DNA from: Myxococcales bacterium
Lineage (GTDB): Bacteria; Myxococcota_A; Polyangia; Polyangiales; Polyangiaceae
Assembly: GCA_005777185.1 (NCBI GenBank)
Contig: SXNL01000007.1
Coordinates: 21,905-85,904 of the forward strand
Direction of reading: 5' to 3'
DNA: 64,000 nt
In this document: positions 48,491 to 56,762 of the stretch, in pieces
How the letters are laid out: each line of letters opens with the position of its first letter
Position numbering within the stretch: the stretch's first letter is position 1
The notes under the pieces: generated by a model
The model's input: only the letters and a program-made list of their open reading frames with translations
What the model was told of the DNA's origin: nothing
The model's database searches: none
Program-made: the position numbers and the translations under genes

Positions 48491-51325
48491 ATGAAGGGCT
48501 GCCTCGACGACGACGTGATCCTCGCGTTCGCCGAGGGCGGCCTCCCTGCGGACGCGCGAAACGCCGCGCGCGACCACGCCGAGGCGTGCGAGGCCTGCCG
48601 CCTCGCCCTGTCCGCCTGCGTCCGCATGGACGCAAACGCGAAGGGCTCGCAGGAGGGGCGCGTCCTCGGCCGCTTCGTCGTGGAGCGCGAGATCGGGCGT
48701 GGTGGAATGGGCATCGTCTACGCGGCCAGGGATGCCAACCTCGAGCGGCGGGTCGCGCTGAAGCTCCTGCCGCCGTGGCTCTCGGGGAACGAACGCGCGA
48801 AGGAGCGACTGCTCCGCGAGGCTCGGACGATGGCGCGCCTCGTCCACCCGAACGTGGTGACCGTGTTCGACGTGGGGTCGCTCGACGACGGCCGCCTCTT
48901 CCTCGCGATGGAGCTCGTCGAGGGCCAGAACCTGCGCCTGTACCTGCGGACACCGCGCCCGTGGCAGGAGATCGTGAGGCTCTTCGTCGCGGCCGGGCGA
49001 GGGCTCGCGCAGGCGCACACCCTGGGGATCGTCCACCGCGACGTGAAGCCCGACAACCTGCTCGTGACGGCGGACGGGCGCGCGAAGCTCGGCGACTTCG
49101 GGCTCGCGCGCCTCGAGGATCTGGAGGAGGCGGAGGCGCACAGCCTTCGCGGCGTGCAGGCGCCGGCGTCGACGCGGACGGGCCTCACGGGCGCCGGCGC
49201 GGTGCTCGGGACGCCCGCGTACATGGCCCCGGAGCAGGCGAGCGGCGGCGACGTCGACGCGCGGAGCGACCAGTACTCCTTCGCCGTCGCGCTGCACGAG
49301 GCGCTCCACGGGGTCCGCCCGTCAGCCGAGCCCCCTCGCGGCGCGAAGGCGCCCTCGAGCGTGCGCGCGATCCTCGCCCGCGCGCTCGACCCCGACCCGA
49401 CGCGTCGCTACCCCGAGATCGCGGAGATGCTCGACGCGCTCGAGGCTGCGCTCGTGACGCCCCTGTGGAAGCGCACGAACGTCCGGATCGCGGCAGGCGT
49501 GGGCGGCGCCTGCGCGCTCGCGGCGGCCGCGCTCGTGCTCTCTTCCCGCGCACCTGATCCGTCGCGATCCGTCGCCTGGGTCGCGCCCGCGGCGCCTGCG
49601 TGCGGACCTCGGCTCGCGCGATGGGACGCCGCGTGGTCGACGACGCGGAAGCGGGCGGCGAAGGACGCGTTCGATGGGCGCGCCCGAGAGGCGCCCTGGA
49701 CGGGCGACGCGTACCGCCGGTTCGACGAAGCGATCGCGGCCTACGTGGCAGCCGCACGGCGCGCGGAGGACGAGGCGTGCTCGTCCCCGCTCGAGGCGAA
49801 TCGGGTGGGCGTGCAACAGTGCGTCGACCTCCTCGGCTCGGACCTCGAGGCGATCGTCGAGCGTGTGTCCAGGGAGCCCACGCCGAGGCGCCTCCGACAC
49901 GCGGCGGACGCGGTCCTGGCGCTGGAGCCCACGTCCATCTGCGCCCGCGCGAAGCCTGACGAGCCGCTCGCGACGGAGACCGCGAGCGTGTGGGCGAAGT
50001 GGGAACAGGCGAACCGCGACGCGTACGTGGCGACGTCGCTCGGGGATCCGAGAAGCGCGTCGCGTGCCGTGATGGCGTGCAAGCCCGGCCCCGAGAAGCG
50101 AAAAGCGGCCGCGTTCGCGCTCGCCCGCACGCTCGCCCGCGACGACGACGGCACGGCGCGCGAGGCCGGAGCCTCGGGGCTCGTCGCTACGCTGAAGGAC
50201 GCGGGGCTCGGCGAGAGGGCGCGCGAGCTGGAGGACGCGCTCGCGGCGCAGCGCGACCTCCTCGATCAGGCCAGGGGCGCGGCCACCGGCCGATCGGCAG
50301 GCGACATGCTCGCCCTCGCGGCGGAAGGAGGCGCGGCACGGGTGGCCGTTTCGCCCGATCGGTTCGTGGCCGCCATCGCCGAGGCCGAGGCGCTCGGGCT
50401 CGACGTGCTCGCAGCGCGTGTACGCATCGCCCGGGCCCTCGCCGCGGCCACTCCGCCGGGAGAGGAGGCGATCGAGGAGCTCCAGAGCGCCGTCGCGCGA
50501 GTGGCCTCTCGCGAGCTCGATCACGAGCTCGACGCCGCGCTCACGGAGCTGTCGGCGAGGCGAGGCGTCGTCCGCGTCTCTCCCCTCGGTGCGCGATGCA
50601 CCGCCGACGCCGGGGACGTGGCGAGCGCGAGCTGCGCGCTCGTCCTCGCCGCGGCGGCCGACGCGATCGTGTCCGAGGACCGGGCCCGCGACGAGGCGAC
50701 GAACGCGGGGTCGACGTTCGGAACGTGGCACCCGGCGCACGCTCGCGCGCTCGTGCACCAGGCCGAGGCTCTCGTCGGCGCCGGCGAGAGCGGCGCGGCC
50801 AGGGCGCGCGAGGCCCTCGCGATGGCGGAGGCGGATCCCACCCTGCACGACCTCGTGGTGCGCGCGAGGGCGGCCCTTGCGGAGAGCGAGGGCACGCCCG
50901 GAGCCCTCGACGACCTGACGGGCGCCAAGACGGGGGACGGCGAGCTCCTCCTGGTCCCTGCCCTCGTGGCGCGCGCGAGGCTCGCGCGCCGGGCCGGTGT
51001 GGCGCCGGGAGACGCGGTCCCGAGGCTGCGCGCCGCGCTCCCGCGCGTCCGTCGCGGCGTGTCGCGAGGGCGGGCGCTGACCGAGATCGGGCTCGGTCTC
51101 CTCGCCCGTGGCGATCAGGCGGGCGCGGCGCGCGCGCTGACGGAGGCGCTGACGTTCGCGCCGCTCCTCGGGAAGCTCCACCGGTCGGAGCTCCGCTTCG
51201 GGGCGGCCCGCGCGATCGCTCGCCAGAAGCGAGACGCGGCGCGCGCGCTCGCCGAGGAGGCGGCGCGGGAGGCTCCCGAGGCCGAGCGTCCGCGGATCGT
51301 GGCCTGGCTGCGAGGTACGCGATGA
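48491..51325 (+). CDS. Ser/Thr protein kinase fused to an anti-sigma-like zinc motif
   Basis: A 944-residue single-pass kinase. The N-terminal motif H29-x3-C33-x2-C36 (DHAEACEACR) is the zinc-binding site of anti-sigma factors. The kinase domain begins GRFVVEREIGRGGMGIVYAA, with the Lys in RVALKLL, HRDVKPDNLLV, KLGDFGLA and YMAPEQAS, so all Hanks-type catalytic residues are present. A membrane helix (IAAGVGGACALAAAALVLSS) near 330-350 puts the kinase inside and about 590 helical residues outside. The latter look like tetratricopeptide-type repeats. ATG at 48491. Its TGA overlaps the sigma-factor ATG (ATGA), so they are coupled. Sensing outside and controlling a sigma factor inside is inferred. 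Confidence 0.9.
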   Translation: MKGCLDDDVILAFAEGGLPADARNAARDHAEACEACRLALSACVRMDANAKGSQEGRVLGRFVVEREIGRGGMGIVYAARDANLERRVALKLLPPWLSGNERAKERLLREARTMARLVHPNVVTVFDVGSLDDGRLFLAMELVEGQNLRLYLRTPRPWQEIVRLFVAAGRGLAQAHTLGIVHRDVKPDNLLVTADGRAKLGDFGLARLEDLEEAEAHSLRGVQAPASTRTGLTGAGAVLGTPAYMAPEQASGGDVDARSDQYSFAVALHEALHGVRPSAEPPRGAKAPSSVRAILARALDPDPTRRYPEIAEMLDALEAALVTPLWKRTNVRIAAGVGGACALAAAALVLSSRAPDPSRSVAWVAPAAPACGPRLARWDAAWSTTRKRAAKDAFDGRAREAPWTGDAYRRFDEAIAAYVAAARRAEDEACSSPLEANRVGVQQCVDLLGSDLEAIVERVSREPTPRRLRHAADAVLALEPTSICARAKPDEPLATETASVWAKWEQANRDAYVATSLGDPRSASRAVMACKPGPEKRKAAAFALARTLARDDDGTAREAGASGLVATLKDAGLGERARELEDALAAQRDLLDQARGAATGRSAGDMLALAAEGGAARVAVSPDRFVAAIAEAEALGLDVLAARVRIARALAAATPPGEEAIEELQSAVARVASRELDHELDAALTELSARRGVVRVSPLGARCTADAGDVASASCALVLAAAADAIVSEDRARDEATNAGSTFGTWHPAHARALVHQAEALVGAGESGAARAREALAMAEADPTLHDLVVRARAALAESEGTPGALDDLTGAKTGDGELLLVPALVARARLARRAGVAPGDAVPRLRAALPRVRRGVSRGRALTEIGLGLLARGDQAGAARALTEALTFAPLLGKLHRSELRFGAARAIARQKRDAARALAEEAAREAPEAERPRIVAWLRGTR

Positions 51326-52155
51326 GCTTGCTGGAGCGTCTCGGTTCCTCCCTACGCGCGGAGCTCGCGGCGGACCCTGCCAGGCGCGCCGCGCTCGAGG
51401 CTATCGTCGCCCGTGCGCGCGAGGCGTGGCCGGACCTTCCCGTGACGGAGGCCGAGCTGGCCGCGCACATCCTGTCGCGGGCACCGAACCTCGACGCGAA
51501 CACGCCGGGCGCCGACCTCCTCCTCGCCCTCGCCGCCGCGAAGGGCTCGCCGATCGCGATCCTCGCGATGGAGCAGCGCTACTTCCACGTCGTCGACGTC
51601 TGCCGCGCCGCTGTGCGGTCGACGCTGTCCACGGGCGAGGCAAAGCAGCGCGTTCGGGACAAGCTCTTCGTCGGCCCGCCGCCGCGCGCGCTCTCCTACT
51701 CCGGCAAGGGATCCTTCGAGGGATGGCTGCGCGTGGTCGTGACGCGTGTGCTCCTCGACGAGGCGGAGAAGGGGCAGCAGTCGGAGACCCTCGAGGAGTC
51801 GCTCTCGAGCATCCGCGTCAGCGCGAACCCGGAGACCGCGCTGCTGAGGAAGACGACAGAGAAGGACTTTCGCGCGGCCTTCCACGACGCGGTGGTCACC
51901 CTCGAGGTGCGCGAGCGCGCGCTCCTCAAGTATGCGCTCCTCGACGGGCTCACGGTGGACGACATCGGCGCGATCTACGACGTCCATCGCTCGACGGCCG
52001 CACGCTGGGTGGCGGCGGCCGCGCGGACCCTCGAGTCGCGCCTGCGCGACGTGCTCCGGACGAAGCTCGGCGCCGGGGACGACGAGGTGGAGAGGCTGGT
52101 GCGCCTGGTGGAGAGCAAGGTGGATCTGTCGCTCTCGCGCGAGCTGGGGGGATGA
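51322..52155 (+). CDS. ECF-type RNA polymerase sigma factor (myxobacterial gmx-like group)
   Basis: A 277-residue sigma-70-family regulator. Region 2 includes LAMEQRYFHVVDVCRAAV and SGKGSFEGWLRVVVTRVLLDEAE; region 4 has FRAAFHDAVVTLEVRERALLKYALLDGLTVDDIGAIYDVHRSTAARWVAAAARTL, a standard helix-turn-helix. The pattern SYSGKGSFEGWLRV is typical of the myxobacterial sigma factors I recall as TIGR03001 (Sig-70_gmx1), usually next to kinases. ATG at 51322 overlaps the kinase stop by 4 nt. The kinase's zinc motif or its phosphorylation is the likely control. No target promoter was identified. Confidence 0.88.
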   Translation: MSLLERLGSSLRAELAADPARRAALEAIVARAREAWPDLPVTEAELAAHILSRAPNLDANTPGADLLLALAAAKGSPIAILAMEQRYFHVVDVCRAAVRSTLSTGEAKQRVRDKLFVGPPPRALSYSGKGSFEGWLRVVVTRVLLDEAEKGQQSETLEESLSSIRVSANPETALLRKTTEKDFRAAFHDAVVTLEVRERALLKYALLDGLTVDDIGAIYDVHRSTAARWVAAAARTLESRLRDVLRTKLGAGDDEVERLVRLVESKVDLSLSRELGG

Positions 52156-52175
52156 GGCGTCCACCCGTCTCGGCG

Positions 52176-53189
52176 TCACCCCCGTGGGTGCCCCGTGTCG
52201 GACGCCATGCACCGCTCCAGCGCGCCCGACAGCGCTCCTGTCCCGGCCGGCAGGATCGGCACGCCCAGGCTCGTCCCCACCCGCTCGTGCCGCGTCGCCT
52301 GTCCGCGCGTGCTCGCCCAGCGGAAGAGCGCCCGCCCCTTCACCTGCGAGAACGGCACGCCGCCTCCCCGTCCGCCGAACCAGAATCGCGAGTCGTGGCT
52401 GTTGTTCCTGTTGTCACCCATCACGAAGATCTCGCCGTCCTTGACCGTGTACATCTCGCGCGAGACGGGCGCGTCGTGCCGCGCCTCCTCCTGCGTGAGG
52501 TACGCCTGCTCGCCGTTCCGCTCGAGCGCGAGGGTGGCCTCCCGTGGCCGCTCGTCGATCCACCTCGCGGGTCCGAGCGTGCACCGCGGCAGCGCGACGC
52601 CGTTCACGAGCACGGTCGAGCCCGCGAACGAGACGCTGTCGCCGGGGAGGCCGATCACGCGCTTCACGTAGACCTGGCGCGGATCCTCCGGGAAGACGAA
52701 CACCGCCACGTCCCCACGACGGAGCCCGGCGCGCTTGTCGACCATGATGTGGTCGCCGACCGTGAGCGTGGGCATCATCGACGTGGACGGGACGCGGAAC
52801 GCCTCCAGCACGAACGCGTCGACTCCGAGCGCCGTGCCGGCGCCCAGAAGGAGGCTGACGAGCGCGGCCGAGGCGACGACGAAGACCCGCGTGGCGCGGC
52901 GGGCGCGCCTGCCGACGACGAAGATGTCGATCACCGAGCCGAGCCAGATCGCGAGCGGGCCTCCGACGAGCACCGGGACGACGAGATCGAAGCCGAGGCG
53001 CCCGCCGAGCGTCTCCACGTGCGTCGCGACCGCAACCACGAACACGGGCGTGACCACCATCCAGGAGAGCCCGCGCCGCCAGGACCCGACGTGGAAGTGT
53101 CCGACGCCCGGCCCCGTGAGCGCGGTCAGGACCATCGCCACGATGCGCAGGCTCTGCGCGCTTCCTCCCCCGCCCTGGGCGTCCGTCAC
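52176..53189 (-). CDS. lepB: Signal peptidase I
   Basis: A 337-residue inner-membrane signal peptidase that removes Sec and Tat signal peptides outside the membrane. The catalytic Ser is S137 in FRVPSTSMMPTL and the Lys is K176 in QVYVKRVIGLPGD; box D GDNRNNSHDSRFWFG is present. Several N-terminal helices precede S137, which is more than the usual one or two. GTG at 53189 overlaps the fdhD stop (GTGA), so it is co-translated with a formate-dehydrogenase accessory gene, an odd partner. A second, housekeeping lepB elsewhere would explain this but is not in the window. Confidence 0.92.
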   Translation of the reverse strand: MTDAQGGGGSAQSLRIVAMVLTALTGPGVGHFHVGSWRRGLSWMVVTPVFVVAVATHVETLGGRLGFDLVVPVLVGGPLAIWLGSVIDIFVVGRRARRATRVFVVASAALVSLLLGAGTALGVDAFVLEAFRVPSTSMMPTLTVGDHIMVDKRAGLRRGDVAVFVFPEDPRQVYVKRVIGLPGDSVSFAGSTVLVNGVALPRCTLGPARWIDERPREATLALERNGEQAYLTQEEARHDAPVSREMYTVKDGEIFVMGDNRNNSHDSRFWFGGRGGGVPFSQVKGRALFRWASTRGQATRHERVGTSLGVPILPAGTGALSGALERCMASDTGHPRG

Positions 53190-54031
53190 GTGATGCGCCC
53201 AGCGTTCGCGTAGAGGACCATGTCCTCGTCACGCACGAACCCCGCGAGCGTCACCCCCGCGCGACGCGCCACGTCGAGCGCGAGCGAGCTCGCGGCCGAG
53301 ACGCCGAGGACGATGGGCACACCCGCCACGACCGCCTTCTGCACGATCTCGAAGCTGGTGCGCCCGCTCACCACGAGCGCGTACTCCGTCAGCGGCAGGC
53401 GCCCCGCGAGGAGCGACGCGCCGACGAGCTTGTCCACTGCGTTGTGGCGGCCCACGTCCTCGTACGTGGCGATGTGTGTACCCTGCATGTCCACGAGCGA
53501 CGCGCCGTGGCACCCCCCCGTGCGCGCGAACAGCGCCTGACGGTCGCGCAACGTCGCCACGGCGCGGGCGAGCGCCGCGCGCGACATCCGGGGCCCGAGG
53601 TCACCGTCGCCAGCCTGGCTCGCTGCGCAGCGCGCGAGGAGATCGTCGATCGTCTGGCGCCCGCAGACGCCGCAGGCCGACGTCGACAGCGTGCCACGTC
53701 GCACCCGCTCGCCGGGCAACGCGAGCCGCGCGCCGGGCGCAGGGATCACGTCGATCGCGTTGAACCTGGCCGCGTCGCCCGTCCGCCCGCAGTGCGCCAC
53801 GGAGCCCACGTCGTCGAGCGCCGCGATCACGCCCTCGGCGAGCAGGAACCCGAGCGCGAGCTCCCGGTCGTGGCCGGGCGTGCGCATGGTGATCGCGAGC
53901 GTCTCGCCCGCGACGCGGATCTCGAGCGGCTCCTCGACGGCGACCTCGTCCTCCGCCGCGGCGCGGCCGCCGGGCCCCGCCCGCGTGACGTCGACGGTCC
54001 TCGCCCCCGGGCTGGGATCAGTCGTGGGCAT
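53186..54031 (-). CDS. fdhD: Formate dehydrogenase accessory sulfurtransferase FdhD
   Basis: A 281-residue protein that passes sulphur from a cysteine desulfurase to the molybdenum cofactor of formate dehydrogenase. It has the swivelling Cys pair C120 and C123 (TSACGVCGRQ), the EDVGRHNAVDK motif, and VSGRTSFEIVQK. ATG at 54031 lies 14 nt inside the fdsA end, so it is translated with its enzyme. The next gene, lepB, overlaps by 4 nt. Confidence 0.95.
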   Translation of the reverse strand: MPTTDPSPGARTVDVTRAGPGGRAAAEDEVAVEEPLEIRVAGETLAITMRTPGHDRELALGFLLAEGVIAALDDVGSVAHCGRTGDAARFNAIDVIPAPGARLALPGERVRRGTLSTSACGVCGRQTIDDLLARCAASQAGDGDLGPRMSRAALARAVATLRDRQALFARTGGCHGASLVDMQGTHIATYEDVGRHNAVDKLVGASLLAGRLPLTEYALVVSGRTSFEIVQKAVVAGVPIVLGVSAASSLALDVARRAGVTLAGFVRDEDMVLYANAGRIT

Positions 54032-56762
54032 CCTGCCGGAAGCCCCGGGCGATGTTGGGGCGGGGCACGTCGCCTCGCCCGACCTTCCGGAGCGAGACGG
54101 CGGTCACCTTGTACTCGGGGCACCGCGTGTTGGGATCGGAGTGGCCGCTCGTGAGGAGGTTGGTCTTCACCTCGGGGAAGTGGAACGAGAGGAACAGGTT
54201 GCCCTCGGCGACGCGCGTGGTCACGCACGCGTACGTCTCGACGGAACCGCGCGCGCTCGCGACCTCGACCCGGTCGTCGTTGCCGATGCCGAGGCGCGCG
54301 GCGTCGTGCGGGTTGATTTCGACGAGATCCTCGCCCTGGAGCTCGAGGTTGCTGGTGCGCCGCGTCTGCGTCCCGCAGTTGTAGTGCGCGAGCTGACGGC
54401 CCGTGATGAGGATGAAGGGGAAGTCCTCCGACGCGAGCTCGCCGGGCGGGATCCAGTCGACCGGGAACATCCGGGCCTTGCCGCTCGGGGTCTCGAAGCG
54501 CTCGGTGAACAGCACGGGCGTCCCGGGGTGGTCCTTGTCGAGGACGGGCCACTGGAGCCCCTGCGTCCCGAGGCGCTCGTGCGTCACGCCGCGCAGCGAC
54601 GGCGTGAGGCGCGCGATCTCGTCCATGACGTCCGACGAATCGCGGTGCGGCATCTCGTACCCGAGCCGGCGCGAGAGGTCGAAGAGGATCTCGATGTCCG
54701 GCCGCGCCTCACCCGGCACCGGCACGGCCGCGCGCACCATCTGCATGCGCCGCTCGGCGTTCGTGAAGGTCCCGGTCTTCTCGAGGAAGCTCGAGCCGGG
54801 GAGCATCACGTGCGCGAACTTCGCCGTCACGTTCTCGAAGATGTCGTGCACCACGAGCAGCTCGAGCGAGCGCAGGGCCGCCTCGACGTGGTGGACGTTC
54901 GGATCGGTCTGGGCGATGTCCTCGCCGAAGACGTACATGGCCTTGAGCTTCTTCGCGACGGCGGCGTCGAACATCTCGGGGATCATGAGGCCGCGGTCGG
55001 GCTGGATCTTCACGTTCCACGCGTCCTCGAAGGTCCTCCGCGTCACCTCGTCGCTCATCGGGCGGTACATGGTGAGGTACGTCGGCAGCGCGCCCATGTC
55101 GCTCGACCCCTGCCCGTTGTTCTGACCGCGCAGCGGGTTCGTCCCCGCGCCACGCTTGCCCAGGTTCCCGGTGAGGATGGCCAGGTTCGCGAGGCACCGG
55201 ACGCCCGACACGCCCTGCGACTGCTCGGTGACGCCGAGGCCGTAGGAGATCATCGCGGGCTTGCTCTCGCCGTAGATGTGCGCGGCGCGCTCGAGATCTC
55301 GCGCGGGAACGCCCGAGATCCCTTCGACCGTGGCGGGGTCGTACTTCCGGATGAACTCGCGGTAGGCCTCGACGTCCTCGGCGCGGCTCGCGAGGAAGGC
55401 CTCGTCCGCGAGCCCGTCGCGCAGGATGACGTGGGCGAGGCCGTTGTACACGGCGACGTTCGATCCCGGCCGGAGCTGGAGGTGCACGTTCGCCATGGCC
55501 GCGAGCTCGATCCGGCGGGGATCGATCACCACGAGCCTCGCGCCGCGCAGCACAGCCTCCTTCATGCGCGCGCCGACGACCGGGTGGCCCTCGGTCGGGT
55601 TCGCGCCCGTGAGGAGCAGGCACGCCGTGAGGTCGATGTCCTGGAACGCGTTCGTGCCGCCCGACTCCCCGAAGCTCCGGATGAGCCCGAGCGACGTCGG
55701 CGAGTGGCAGACCCGCGAGCAGTTGTCGACGTTGTTCGTGCCGATCGCGGTGCGCATGAGCTTCTGGAGGATGTAGTTCTCCTCGTTCGTGCAGCGGCTC
55801 GAGCTGATGGCGCTGACGGCGTTCGGGCCGTGCGCGGCCTTGATGCGCGAGATCTCCTTCGCGACGTGGTCGAGCGCCTCGTCCCACGTGGCCTCGCGCC
55901 ACGTCCAGTCGGAGCGGCGCATCATCGGCGCGGTCAGGCGATCGGCGGCGCGCGCGTACTGGTGCGCGAACCGCCCCTTGACGCAGGTGTGCCCCTCGTT
56001 CGCGGGCCCGGAGCGCGCAGGCTCGATCGCGATGACCTGATCCTGCCGGACCTGGACCTCGAGCGAGCAGCCCACGCCGCAATAGGCGCACGTGGTGGTG
56101 ACCGTGCGGTCGATCGTCTCCCTGGCGCGGAAGGCCTCCTCGTCGAGCGCCCCCGTGGGGCACGTCTCGACACACGCGCCGCACGAGACGCAGGCGCTGT
56201 CCGCGAACGACGACTCCACGCCCGCCACGATGCGCGTGGCGAAGCCGCGCCCCGCGTAGGCGAGCGCGAAGGTCCCCTGGATCTCGTCGCACGCGCGCAC
56301 GCACCGCCCGCAGACGATGCACTCGTTCATGTCGACCTTGATGTACGGGTGCCGGTCGTCCTTCGCGTACGCGTGGCGCTCGCCCACGTACCGGCTGGTC
56401 GTGACGCCGAGGTGCCGGGCGACGTCGCGGAGCTCGTTCCGGTTCCCGTCGCGCGCGAGCGCGGCCTCCGGGTAGTCGGACAGGACAAGCTCGACCACCC
56501 CGCGCGCGACGGCGAGGGCGCGCGGATCCTGGGTGTCGATCTCCATGCCCTCGCGGACGGGCGTGGTGCACGCGGCGACGGGTCCGCGCGCGCCCTTCAC
56601 GCCGACCATGCAGACGCGGCACGCGCCGAACGCCGCCAGCTTCGGGTCGTAGCAGAGGGTGGGGACGTGGATCTTCTCGCGACGCGCGACGTCCAGGATG
56701 GTCGCGCGATCGCTCGCGACGACCTCGCGACCGTCGATCCGGAGGGTGACGAGCTTCTTCAT
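54018..56762 (-). CDS. fdsA: NAD-dependent formate dehydrogenase, catalytic alpha subunit
   Basis: A 914-residue molybdenum enzyme that oxidises formate to CO2. Domains in order: [2Fe-2S] ferredoxin (C37, C48, C51, C65 in FGACRVCMVG), two [4Fe-4S] clusters (ECIVCGRCVRACDEIQG and SACVSCGACVETCPTGAL), the molybdopterin [4Fe-4S] site (TTCAYCGVGCSLEV), the active-site Cys in SRVCHSPTSLG, and the C-terminal cofactor domain. The Cys codon is TGC, so selenocysteine is not used. Between the ferredoxin and the next cluster, the usual His/Cys-rich cluster site is absent (SDYPEAALARDGNRNELRD). ATG at 56762 overlaps the beta-subunit end (ATGA). The track's longer form is false. Confidence 0.94.
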   Translation of the reverse strand: MKKLVTLRIDGREVVASDRATILDVARREKIHVPTLCYDPKLAAFGACRVCMVGVKGARGPVAACTTPVREGMEIDTQDPRALAVARGVVELVLSDYPEAALARDGNRNELRDVARHLGVTTSRYVGERHAYAKDDRHPYIKVDMNECIVCGRCVRACDEIQGTFALAYAGRGFATRIVAGVESSFADSACVSCGACVETCPTGALDEEAFRARETIDRTVTTTCAYCGVGCSLEVQVRQDQVIAIEPARSGPANEGHTCVKGRFAHQYARAADRLTAPMMRRSDWTWREATWDEALDHVAKEISRIKAAHGPNAVSAISSSRCTNEENYILQKLMRTAIGTNNVDNCSRVCHSPTSLGLIRSFGESGGTNAFQDIDLTACLLLTGANPTEGHPVVGARMKEAVLRGARLVVIDPRRIELAAMANVHLQLRPGSNVAVYNGLAHVILRDGLADEAFLASRAEDVEAYREFIRKYDPATVEGISGVPARDLERAAHIYGESKPAMISYGLGVTEQSQGVSGVRCLANLAILTGNLGKRGAGTNPLRGQNNGQGSSDMGALPTYLTMYRPMSDEVTRRTFEDAWNVKIQPDRGLMIPEMFDAAVAKKLKAMYVFGEDIAQTDPNVHHVEAALRSLELLVVHDIFENVTAKFAHVMLPGSSFLEKTGTFTNAERRMQMVRAAVPVPGEARPDIEILFDLSRRLGYEMPHRDSSDVMDEIARLTPSLRGVTHERLGTQGLQWPVLDKDHPGTPVLFTERFETPSGKARMFPVDWIPPGELASEDFPFILITGRQLAHYNCGTQTRRTSNLELQGEDLVEINPHDAARLGIGNDDRVEVASARGSVETYACVTTRVAEGNLFLSFHFPEVKTNLLTSGHSDPNTRCPEYKVTAVSLRKVGRGDVPRPNIARGFRQDAHD

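Noticed and set aside
54018-56762. Selenocysteine in the formate dehydrogenase
   Set aside because: The active-site codon in SRVCHSP is TGC, an ordinary Cys. No in-frame TGA interrupts the gene.
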